Below are positions 1 to 7,458 of a stretch of 10,403 bases of DNA, one piece after another. This DNA is from Chromera velia. Its lineage: Eukaryota > Sar > Chromeraceae. The position numbers and the translations under genes were made by a program. The DNA lies in contig JAHBMJ010001271.1 in assembly GCA_018398765.1 (NCBI GenBank), forward strand, positions 1 through 10,403, given 5' to 3'. How positions within the stretch are numbered: the first letter of the stretch is position 1; each line of letters starts with the position of its first letter. The notes beneath the pieces were generated by a model, which worked only from the letters and a program-made list of their open reading frames with translations, made no database searches and had not been told where the DNA came from.

Positions 1-309
1 AAAGCAGCTGTGCATACACAGACTGGTACTCCTCTCTGAGCGATTTTGGATTCTATGCATGCATGTGTATCCCTGCAGGCAGGCAGTCCCCCACACGACT
101 CTGAAAAGCCAGGCGGAGCCTCTGTTTGTATGTTTAGTAGGTTTTTCCCCTGTATGTTTATGTATGCAGAGACAGTGCATCCACACAGACTGTAACCGTT
201 TCTGATTGTTTGATGTTCACGATATTTAAACCTTTCGGACCTCTCTGTGGTAGGAATATGTACGCTAGTGTTCATTGTCGGTATGGCCTGGCGTTACCGT
301 CCTAGGGGC
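1..309. other. Upstream flank, no gene seen
   Basis: No convincing coding frame. It contains a TGCATGCA octamer (56-63) and a repeated phrase, CACAGACTG at 17-25 and again near 184-192. This and 523-906 presumably hold the promoter and 5' UTR of gene 1. The bases just before ATG 907 (ATTCCCAG) also resemble a 3' splice site, so a 5' UTR intron is possible. Confidence 0.4.
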
Positions 310-522
310 ATGGCCCGGAAAGCGAAGTTGAGAGGGCACTTAACAAAAATTGCACCCCCCAGACCACATGGATGGCTGCGTCCGACGTTTACAGGAAGAT
401 CTGACGCACGCCAAGCTCGCCCCGGAAAGACAATTCAGCTGAGGAGGCACTTTCCAAATTTAAAGCAGGGGCAACAAGAATAAATTTCGCTTTCCGGGCC
501 ATTCGCACGGAGTGCGTCAGAT
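310..522. repeat. Composite direct/inverted repeat upstream of gene 1
   Basis: The 17-mer ATGGCCCGGAAAGCGAA (310-326) recurs as a perfect reverse complement at 486-502. A second inverted pair, ATCTGACGCAC (399-409) and its complement (512-522), brackets it. A diverged direct copy (CCCGGAAAG ... GAGGCACTT ... CAAA) lies at about 421-460 compared with 316-346. The stretch therefore holds three related units, the last inverted, and looks like a degraded fold-back or transposon remnant. No coding potential is convincing here. Confidence 0.65.
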
Positions 523-580
523 GCAGAGGGCGCCATGCAGGCGTCCCCCCCCCCTGCATGCAGAAAATTAAGAAAAAGAA

Positions 581-611
581 AGTCGAGCATATGTCGAGCA
601 TAGTCGAGCAC
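581..611. repeat. Short tandem repeat GTCGAGCATA x3
   Basis: Three near-identical 10-11 bp units (GTCGAGCATAT, GTCGAGCATA, GTCGAGCAC) lie about 300 bp upstream of the gene 1 start. They could be stacked protein-binding sites or simple slippage products. Confidence 0.6.
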
Positions 612-906
612 ACAAATGGTCGCAAATTAATGTCCAGGGTATCCGGTCCAAGTTCTTCTTCGAAGTCAGTCCCACATTTGTCAGAAGCTAACCGGTCCAA
701 CTAAGTCTCTTCGATAGTCTTCGATCGAGCATTGAGCTTACTGATTCTGACATGATTGATTGAGGGTTCTCTTTCAAGTTTCAACGCCTTTAGTGATCTG
801 CTGGGGCGCCGAGAGGCGGCGCGCGTTCGACGGTTCGTCCCTCCCGATTTTTCCTTCAAGGGATTTGGTTTGTTTGGATCTGCTAAACTTCTTTGGAGAT
901 TCCCAG

Positions 907-3900
907 ATGCCTCTTGACAGTCCAGAGGGAGGGAAGAGGGACGCCCCGATGCCATGGCAGAGGGGAGAAGGAGACAGATACGGGTCTGTCTGTCTCACCC
1001 GTTTAGCCGAGAAGTACGGGGTGTCGGAGGATCTGGTCGTGCAGATGGGGATGCGAGTGGCCATACGTCGCCCAGTCGAAGAAAGCCTTGCCTCCACTGA
1101 ACCCCCCCTACTGCGTTTTGCCCGTCTCTTCGAGTCAGCAGTTCCTGAAGAGGACACCTTGGAAGAGTTGGAGAAGGCAGCAGCAGCAGACCCCCGGAAG
1201 ATGCTCCAGTTGGGGGATGCGCTTTTCTGTGGGCTGAAGGGATGGAAGCGGGATTATGAGCTTGCTTTCCATTGCCGGGCGGCCGCTGCCGGGGGTTGTA
1301 GTGTGGAGGAATATAAGCAGTGCCTACAGGGGAGGAAGCGGGAAATGAGATTTGCTGGGCCACCTGAGGCATTGTGCCAGCATGCTCTCGCATTGTACGA
1401 AGCCTTTGTGCTAGACTTTATGAAAAAGAAAACGGGTCTCCCTTGCGCAGCGGCTTTCGGGTGGGGGGATTTTGGTCCCGTTCTTCGAAAGGCGGACAAA
1501 GAGACATGGGAGGTGGTAATCGTATTGGTTGGGATCCTTGGGAAGGCAGCAGAGGAGGCTTATGTATCCCCTCTGATGCTGCACGTTGCAGAAGCATTGG
1601 AGGGTTTGGGGGTGCCAGCCAGCCGTGTGGATGACCTCGGTCCCACTCACCCGCTGATCCGAAACACAGAGACGCGCTCTCGCCTCCTCAGCTTACTCAA
1701 CGCATCCCAAAAATATTGGACTTTGAAGGGAAAATGGATTCCTCGAATACTTACAGGGAGGGGGGGGGATTCGAGACTGCCCAGAGATGCCACCTGGCTA
1801 AGTCCCTTTTCGGCTGCCGCCCTCTTTTCTGCGCTGCCGGTTCAGGATGAATTTAATTCAGAAGGAGTGGTGGGGAATGCTGATATGTACATTGAATTGG
1901 TGCAGTCGCCCTCCTTCCCCTTCCCAGTGTATGCGAGCGTAATTTCCCCCTTCCTCCCCATAGACCCCATCCGCATTCCGATCCCCCATCACTTTCAACA
2001 TTTCGCCCTTCAGTCTCCCTCTTTTTTTGAATACATGTGGGAGCGTCTGGTGTGGGAGATGTGCAAGGTTGGTTATCGACCTTCCGTCATTTGGTTTCCC
2101 GCATATCATACCATCGAGACCAACTTTGCTCAGTACCTTCGAGAGAGAATGACCGATGTCCCACAGGCACGAGGCACAAGCGTGGGCTCCGCCGCTCGGA
2201 GTGAGATGATGCTTTCCTTTACCGTCTCGGGGTCAGTGAGGGAGGTGTCGGTTTTGTCTGCACACGACAGAGCCCAGGCGACACACAGGGAGAGGGAGAG
2301 GGAGCAAGGGAGGGCTCCATTGTTGCCGTTGGCAGGCAACCGTGTGCGCTCCTCTTATGAGCACATGAGGGCTCCCTGGCAACAGAGGCGGGGGCCGCCG
2401 AATTTCACGGACATTAGGCAGAGGGTTGCACCATTGAAAGACAAAGCGGATCGTCTGTTGCGCAAGGGAGTTTTCATGCGGGCTGTAGAGGCATACACAG
2501 AGGCTCTTGATTTCCAACGGTTGGGTGCAGATTCCTTTCAAGACTTGAGAGTGTCTGGTGAGCTCTTGAAAGGGCGAGCTTTGGCTCTCACGAAGTTTGC
2601 AGAGTTGAGACATTGTGATGATGCAACGAGGGAGTATTGTTTGCAGCAGGCGCGAGACGATTATGTTGCGATTGTTAATAGGGACCAGGTATCGACGATC
2701 GAGTTTCTCGATTCCCGTAGCTTGGCAGATCTGAACAGAAAAAGTGACAGACTGAACAGAAGGGCGGCTCATTCTGATGAGCGACTTAGTGAAGAGAGTG
2801 AGAGTAGTGAGGGAGAGTCCGTTGCTTGCTTGGGGATTTGGAGGGTGGGGGGAAGGCCATGCCGCTGCTGCTGCCTGGAAGGCTGCGCAAGCGCTTATGG
2901 ACGAGGAGGATAGAGAAGAAGAAAAGCGAAACATGAAAGCTACCCAAAACCGCCGAAACAGACTCAGACAGACTGAGGCGCCTTCAGTCGTCGTTGATCC
3001 CTCGTCGTCTTCTTCTTCTTCTTCTTCTTCCAGCAGCACTGTCGTTCAGGCAGTCACCAACGAGGGGGGGATGGGGGATGGTTTGGATGGTTGGGTTGAA
3101 GAGGAGGAGGAGGGGATGGGCTCGGTGCTGTTGAAGGGAAGGGCGCTTTTAGAGGAGGGGTGCGCATTCAACGCGAAGTTTGAGGATGATATGTGCAGCG
3201 TCTGCCAGGAAGCGTTCGGTTCCACCCTTGCAGAAGCCTACACCACCGTCTTGTCTTGTGGACACGCGTTTTGCGTGGGCTGCTTCATGGTGTTCTCTGC
3301 CAAGTGCGCCCCCAAGTGCCCATTCTGCAACGCACCTCTGACATCCCCCGAGCAGCTCCGTGAGCATCTGATGCTCCGTGTTGCGGAGGAGACGCCGTCT
3401 CTGGTTCGCCTCGTCGAGCAACTCCCTCTGTCGAGCTCTCATGCTGCTAGGAAAGCGGTGAGGCTGCTCACTTATTTCAATGGCGACATTGCGAGTGCAG
3501 AGAAGGCCCTTCATTCCCTTCTTATGAGCACGGCTGAGTGCCAACAGTGGGAGTGTTTGGAATCGGACGCGTCTCTCACAGTTGAGCAGAGACAGGAGAT
3601 TTATGAAGAGGCTCAACGGCCGGTCCTCCGACTGCAAACAGAGTTAGAAGAAATTCGCGAGCAGTTGAGAAATGTCCGGGACCGTAGTCGGGAGTGGCAC
3701 CGACTGAAAGAGAGAGAGGCGAAGGTAAGGGAGAGTAGACAGATCGCACAAGCGAAGGCAGCAGACGATATTTTGGAGAGAATGAACAGGCCTCGCGCGA
3801 TGGGTGCAGAACGACGAAACGGAAGAGTGCAAGTAGACTTTCACGGTCTCCATGTAGAACAGGCCAAGAAAAAGTTTGATGAATTAATCAGGCCAGCGTT

Positions 3901-4087
3901 GAGCTGTGTGGGTTCAGTTCTCCTCATTACTGGCCGAGGTGTGCACAGCCGGAATGATCGTCCCCAGCTTTACCAAGAGTTGAAGGAGTACCTGACCAGT
4001 AAGGATTTGAGTAAAGAAGTCCAGCTGGAGAATCTCCAAGGAAAAGAAGGATGGGGGGCTTTGTGTGTCCGCAGTAAAAAGAAATGA
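907..4087 (+). CDS. RING finger / UBA-like / coiled-coil / Smr domain protein with TPR-like region (one frame change near 2800-2890)
   Basis: About 1,040 residues if a 58-nt intron (2798-2855) is removed. I place the start at ATG 907, the first in-frame ATG; the frame is open back to 760 but only from a TTG. Seen, in order (numbering of that model): residues 1-500 with no recognised family; about 510-595 helical and TPR-like (ADRLLRKG..RAVEAYTEAL); an acidic DEERL/EESES stretch; a Ser run (3002-3031); a C3HC4 RING, C744-x2-C747-x17-C765-x-H767-x2-C770-x2-C773-x11-C785-x2-C788; a UBA/CUE-like helical segment about 825-855 (AVRLL..FNGDIASAEKAL); a charged coiled coil about 892-941; and a terminal Smr domain 957-1038 with VDFHGL and TGRGVHS. 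The Asp and His of DxH and the Arg of TGRG, needed in nuclease-active Smr proteins such as yeast Cue2, are present. Known: RING domains recruit E2 enzymes; CUE-Smr proteins cleave mRNA at collided ribosomes. A ligase/nuclease role here is inference, and the protein is probably cytosolic, since no signal peptide or membrane segment is seen. Confidence 0.85.
2777..2913 (+). other. Frame switch inside gene 1: probable short intron
   Basis: Upstream coding runs in frame 1 until a TAG at 2911-2913; the RING/Smr part runs in frame 2, open from before 2777. Joining them needs removal of a length equal to 1 modulo 3. Donor-like GTGAGA (2798) and GTGAGG (2807) combined with AG at 2855 or 2891 all satisfy this (58, 94, 49 or 85 nt). 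The 58-nt choice joins an acidic EES stretch to HAAAAAWKAAQ, so both sides keep protein-like sequence. The pyrimidine tract is poor before 2855 and better before 2891. A one-base insertion error in the six-G run at 2847-2852 is the main alternative. Confidence 0.6.
3002..3031 (+). repeat. Imperfect (TCT)n tract encoding a poly-Ser run in gene 1
   Basis: A TCG/TCT/TCC trinucleotide run encodes about a dozen Ser between the acidic helix and the RING finger. It probably acts as a flexible linker of variable length. Confidence 0.85.
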
Positions 4088-4103
4088 ATTTCTATTCATA
4101 ATG

Positions 4104-4147
4104 TTTTTCAGACACCAGTGATCATGCATATTTTTCAGACACCAGTG
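4104..4147. repeat. 17-bp direct repeat just after the gene 1 stop
   Basis: TTTTTCAGACACCAGTG occurs perfectly at 4104-4120 and 4131-4147, offset by 27 bp, starting 17 bp past the stop. It lies in the presumed 3' UTR. Each copy has the look of a 3' splice site (TTTTTCAG), so alternative 3' UTR acceptors are conceivable. Confidence 0.7.
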
Positions 4148-4360
4148 TACCCTATAGGTTGTACCATCATTTATGCTAATTTAAGTTATGTATTTTATTT
4201 AAGTTATTGTTATCAATGTTATGAATTGACTAGTGAATTGAGTGATTAATTGATAGGTTCTGCGCTGGGCCCTATATAGGCTAGGCCTTCCCGCTATAAG
4301 GATTAAGATTTGTTTTTTTTTTCATACATGGGGGGAAATAAGTGATAAGTAATTTAGTGG

Positions 4361-4420
4361 TGCCCTAGAGCACTGTCGCCGTTTTGTCTTATAGAGGTCG
4401 CCCCCGCAAACGGCAGGGCA
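4361..4420. repeat. Bulged perfect hairpin
   Basis: The right arm AAACGGCAGGGCA (4408-4420) is perfectly complementary to TGCCCT (4361-4366) plus GCCGTTT (4378-4384), with an 11-nt bulge on the left arm. CCTATATAGG at 4271-4280, upstream, is a separate perfect palindrome. Confidence 0.55.
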
Positions 4421-4446
4421 TTTAAGATCCGCTCCTAGCATGTCTG

Positions 4447-4704
4447 CCTCACTCAACCTCCCTGAACCTAACTGCTAGTCTGCCACTTGAAAAAATATGA
4501 TTAAGATGATCTCTCTCTGCGGCATTGTTTTTTAAGAGACCGTCCACGCCTGCGACGTAAATGTTCAAGACACCGTCCAGATATGCGGCTTTAGATTTCA
4601 AGACACCGTAAATGATCCGCGCCTGTGGTGTGGACTTTCAAGCTTATCCCAAAATGCGGCTTAAACTTTCAAGTGGTAGTTAAGTTCAGGGAGGTCCCTC
4701 ACTC
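4447..4704. mobile_element. MITE-like element with inverted ends, internal 33-bp repeats and an 8-bp flanking duplication
   Basis: ACCTCCCTGAAC...GCCACTTGAAA (4456-4492) is mirrored by TTTCAAGTGG...GTTCAGGGAGGT (4667-4695). Immediately outside both ends lies CCTCACTC (4447-4454 and 4697-4704), which fits an 8-bp target-site duplication. Inside, TTCAAGACACCGT recurs at 4564 and 4597 as part of an approximately 33-bp array (units from about 4531, 4564, 4597, 4637), each with a TGCGGC-like core. No transposase frame is present, so the element is non-autonomous. Eight-bp duplications are typical of hAT-type transposons, but the terminal bases do not clearly match that family. Confidence 0.65.
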
Positions 4705-4900
4705 TAGGGCCGTCTAGGCCTCGATCACTCTCAACCTTCCATCCATCTATGCAACAATGCAACACACCTGGCTATATTGCAACACAGTGACGTTAAACAG
4801 ACTAAAGGTTTATATTTTACGGGTTTATCCCGAGGTATGTAGCCGTATGTCCATCTCTTCCCAGAGCTAGGATGGAGCAATAGATTGCATTATCAGATAT

Positions 4901-5000
4901 AAGTTCTAGGCGCCGCACATAAAAAAAAGAAAAAAAGAAAAAAAAAGTTGAAGGCGCCTATTTTTTTTTTTTAAAATGTGCGACGCCTAGTACAAGTTCT
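4901..5000. mobile_element. Snap-back (fold-back) element with poly(A)/poly(T) arms
   Basis: CTAGGCGCCGCACAT (4906-4920) pairs with ATGTGCGACGCCTAG (4976-4990), 14 of 15 bases. The inner arms are A-rich (4921-4947) and pure T (4961-4972), and AGGCGCCT (4952-4959) near the tip is itself a palindrome. The whole can fold into one long hairpin. AAGTTCT at 4901-4907 and 4994-5000 may be a target duplication. Confidence 0.6.
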
Positions 5001-5940
5001 ATAACATGCAACTAAATCTCTAGCTAAATCTAATATTTTTTGTGGTTCCATTAGGTTTTATAATAGTATATGGTGTTTTTCTTTAATTTTTTTTTAGGTC
5101 CAAATTTAGCATAAGATTTATATGCATAACATTTATTAATGCAAATTATCATACCGTTTTTTAATATAGAACTAGATATATAGAATTTACCTAGGAATTT
5201 ACTTAATTAACATATATATAAAGACTATAATAGAGTACCGCTCTGAGTTCAAATGGCTATATATCCATTAGTGAGAAACAATTGTTAGTTCACTCGAGTA
5301 TCGACCTTAACCACCTCTAGAACCACCTATGAGCTCTCCATGTCTTCCCACGACCTTGCCTTTTCCGTTAAGATCGGCTGATCTTCACTCCGTCTATCTA
5401 AGGGCTGCCGCTGCCGCTGCCCCTCCCTCAATGTTCACTCTTCTCACCTCTCCCCTAGTGCCCCGCAGGCACCCGCTAGCTGCTCTGTGGTGCGCTGCCT
5501 GCATTCTTGCCTTCATGTATGCGCATACCTGCCCGTATGTCCTATCCCACTGCAGTCGAAATTGATTTAGCTTAGTAGTATTATTTTACTAATTGAATAA
5601 GTTTTTTTCTAGGTTTTTTTTTATGGTTATAAAATCAAATAGTTAAGAAAACTAAGTTCAAAACTTAGAAAAGATGTTACTAAAGATTGCATTCGTTTTC
5701 TGTGTTTCTTTTTTTTTTTTAGTTCTTCAACTTACGTTCCTTTAGTTGACTCATTCTTAACCAAAAATTCAGAAAGATCAATCAAAAAGCTTATATTCAC
5801 TCAGGCTGAGACAAAGGATTCATACAAATGTATTTACGTACGTCGAATACCATTTCGTCTGTAGTAACCTTTCTTCAAATCTTGCCCGAAGCACCTGCAC
5901 CTGCCACTATCCTTTAAAGTGCAACGTTTAATTGTCTTCG
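5001..5940. other. AT-rich spacer, no gene seen
   Basis: Mostly A+T-rich sequence with T and A runs and TATATATA stretches, broken by a GC-richer patch at about 5330-5560 that holds a 78-codon open frame with no protein-like features. A small palindrome CTAAGTT-CAA-AACTTAG sits at about 5653-5669. I see no tRNA, rRNA or splice-bounded exon. Confidence 0.5.
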
Positions 5941-6220
5941 CTGTGTTCAGATTCACGACAAAGGAATGGAGCGATCGCTGAGGTCACGACTTGGACTGCC
6001 GATCAATCGTCCCCTTGGGCTTCATACAACGCTGAACCGAAACGTACAGCCATGAGACTCCAAGGGCCGATCCTGGGGCCGTGACGGTCTTGGCACAAAC
6101 AAACGGACACCGGCAGACGTTGCGTCAGTCGGTCTGGCTGTGCCCCGGATGACTAAAACACTGCAGGGAAACATAAAGCGGGGTTCACCCTTTGAAACTC
6201 AAAAATTTATAGAATCAAAG
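5941..6220. other. GC-richer non-coding island between AT-rich spacer and satellite
   Basis: Composition shifts sharply upward in G+C and CpG. No open frame with codon-like structure and no convincing RNA gene is seen. It could be a regulatory island or a remnant. Confidence 0.35.
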
Positions 6221-6235
6221 TGTGCATGCACACAT

Positions 6236-6258
6236 GCACTCACTCACTCACTCACTCA

Positions 6259-6322
<64 letters not shown>

Positions 6323-6454
6323 CACTCACCTAAAATATTAGAGAAGGGAAAGGGAGCAGGAAAAGCAGCGGGTGTCGAAAACGAGAGAGATAAGAGAGCC
6401 TTCTTTCATGAAGTTGTTCGTCTTGTTTGCTTTTGTCTGTGTGTGACTGGAATG

Positions 6455-6524
<70 letters not shown>

Positions 6525-6660
6525 TCACTCACCTAAAATAGTAGAGAAGGGAAAGGGAGCAGGAGAAGCAGCGGGTGTCAAAAACGAGAGAGATAAGAGT
6601 GCTTTCTTTCATGAAGTTGTTCGTCTTGTTTGCTTTTGTCCTTGTGTGACTGGAATGACG

Positions 6661-6723
<63 letters not shown>

Positions 6724-6725
6724 TT
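6236..6725. repeat. 203-bp tandem satellite with (CA)n(GA)n blocks
   Basis: An ACTC run (6236-6260), (CA)n (about 6261-6292) and (GA)n (to 6320) lead into a 138-bp unique core starting CTCACTCACCTAAAATA at 6321. A second core starts at 6524, exactly 203 bp later, again followed by CA then GA runs; a third core start is degenerate (about 6731). The two full cores differ by roughly seven substitutions by eye. The CA block before the third core is interrupted by CATACA units. Confidence 0.9.
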
Positions 6726-7033
6726 GCACACTCACTTTTCCTTCACCTAAACAGCAAGGCATTCAGACAGCCTGGAAAACCAGGAGAAGGCTCGGAGGAC
6801 CATGCACTGACCGTTGGGCCGAAAGTCGTCTTCATTAACGATAATTTCCCCCGGGCACCTCAGTCTTCCTCTCCACTCTCCCCATCCTCAAAAGGAGAGA
6901 AAAAGGCCCAAGCAGACCACCCAACTGGCCCCACTGGAGTTTGAACACAGCTGTGGATGCTGAATGATTTTATTTCTCCTTGCACAAGAATTTCCTTCTC
7001 ATCATCCCAGGTCAACCAACCCCCAACCTCCAC
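6726..7033. other. Spacer after the satellite, no gene seen
   Basis: No convincing coding frame. On the minus strand this would be the 3' UTR or downstream flank of gene 2 and contains the AATAAA at 6974-6969. A degenerate start of a third satellite core lies at its left edge. Confidence 0.4.
6969..6974 (-). promoter_or_regulatory. AATAAA polyadenylation signal candidate for gene 2
   Basis: AATAAA on the minus strand lies 66 nt past the proposed TGA at 7042-7040 and about 480 nt past the TAA at 7457-7455. The closer spacing to the former favours transcripts that include the extra 3' exons. A hexamer alone is weak evidence. Confidence 0.3.
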
Positions 7034-7039
7034 CCTCCA

Positions 7040-7096
7040 TCAGGAGAGCGGTTTGTGATCCCCAAGGCATGCCGAAAACTCAGGATCGAAGATGGA
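7040..7096 (-). other. Possible terminal exon of gene 2 (18 codons plus TGA)
   Basis: A tract rich in C and T (CTTCCTTGTTTCTTTCTTTGG) leads to AG at 7098-7097, followed by SIFDPEFSACLGDHKPLS and TGA at 7042-7040. Phase 0 matches the AAG|GTGAGT donor at 7234/7233, leaving a 137-nt intron. An AATAAA lies 66 nt further downstream on the same strand. Confidence 0.4.
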
Positions 7097-7233
7097 CTCC
7101 CAAAGAAAGAAACAAGGAAGGTTTAGGGAAAGTGCCACATCGTCCTTCGCAAACTCATTAGTTTCTGATTCTTCCTCCTTTCCTTCCTTCCTTCATTCAC
7201 TCCCTCACTGCCTCCTCCACTTAAGAAACTCAC

Positions 7234-7359
7234 CTTCAAGTTGCTTTCCCAAAGCTCCTTCTCCCAAAGCAGGTGCAACTGCGACCAGTCACACAGCACA
7301 CACAAGGCATCAGGCACGAGAGAGTCCATGGAGACGGAACATTCGAGTCTGAAAAGGTC
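7234..7359 (-). other. Probable further downstream exon of gene 2 (126 nt)
   Basis: On the minus strand GTAACGTTGCAG precedes exactly 42 open codons (DLFRLECSVSMDSLVPDALC...LWEKELWESNLK) that end in AAG|GTGAGT, a near-perfect donor. The sequence is protein-like, with three Trp and alternating hydrophobic and charged residues, and its length is a multiple of three. The problem is that this frame needs an upstream exon ending in phase 0, while the TT|GTAAGT donor at 7459/7458 gives phase 2. If joined in phase 2 the exon stays open for 40 codons and stops at TGA 7238-7236, just before its own donor. Confidence 0.5.
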
Positions 7360-7452
7360 CTGCAACGTTACATTGCCTTCTCACGCAATCGTCACATGGA
7401 GACATACGCCATCTTTCATTAATATGAATCGAATGCATAGCTGTCTGATCTG

Positions 7453-7458
7453 ACTTAC
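7453..7458 (-). promoter_or_regulatory. 5' splice site GTAAGT overlapping the gene 2 stop codon
   Basis: The codons TCC TTG TAA contain GTAAGT exactly, so the stop is read only if this donor is not used. This could give two protein ends from one transcript. Confidence 0.5.

Noticed and set aside
760-906. Extension of gene 1 to an upstream start at 760
   Set aside because: The codon at 760 is TTG, unlikely as a eukaryotic start; the first in-frame ATG is 907. Coding by an upstream exon spliced into this stretch cannot be excluded.
2233-3039. 268-codon open frame on the minus strand with a poly-Glu start
   Set aside because: It lies antisense over gene 1; the Glu run is only the complement of the (TCT)n Ser tract, and the rest is low complexity.
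4531-4673. Regularly spaced repeats considered as a CRISPR array
   Set aside because: The units are diverged and spacing is irregular (33, 33, 40, 31), there are no cas genes, and the context is eukaryotic; they belong to the MITE-like element.
5220-5280. GAGTTCAAATGG considered as a tRNA B-box
   Set aside because: It does not fit the consensus, and no cloverleaf arms can be paired around it.
5329-5565. 78-codon plus-strand open frame in the spacer
   Set aside because: No splice context, no recognisable domain, and composition is that of the local GC-rich patch.
6140-6762. Several open frames of His-Thr and Arg-Glu dipeptides on both strands
   Set aside because: They are translations of (CA)n and (GA)n microsatellites, not genes.
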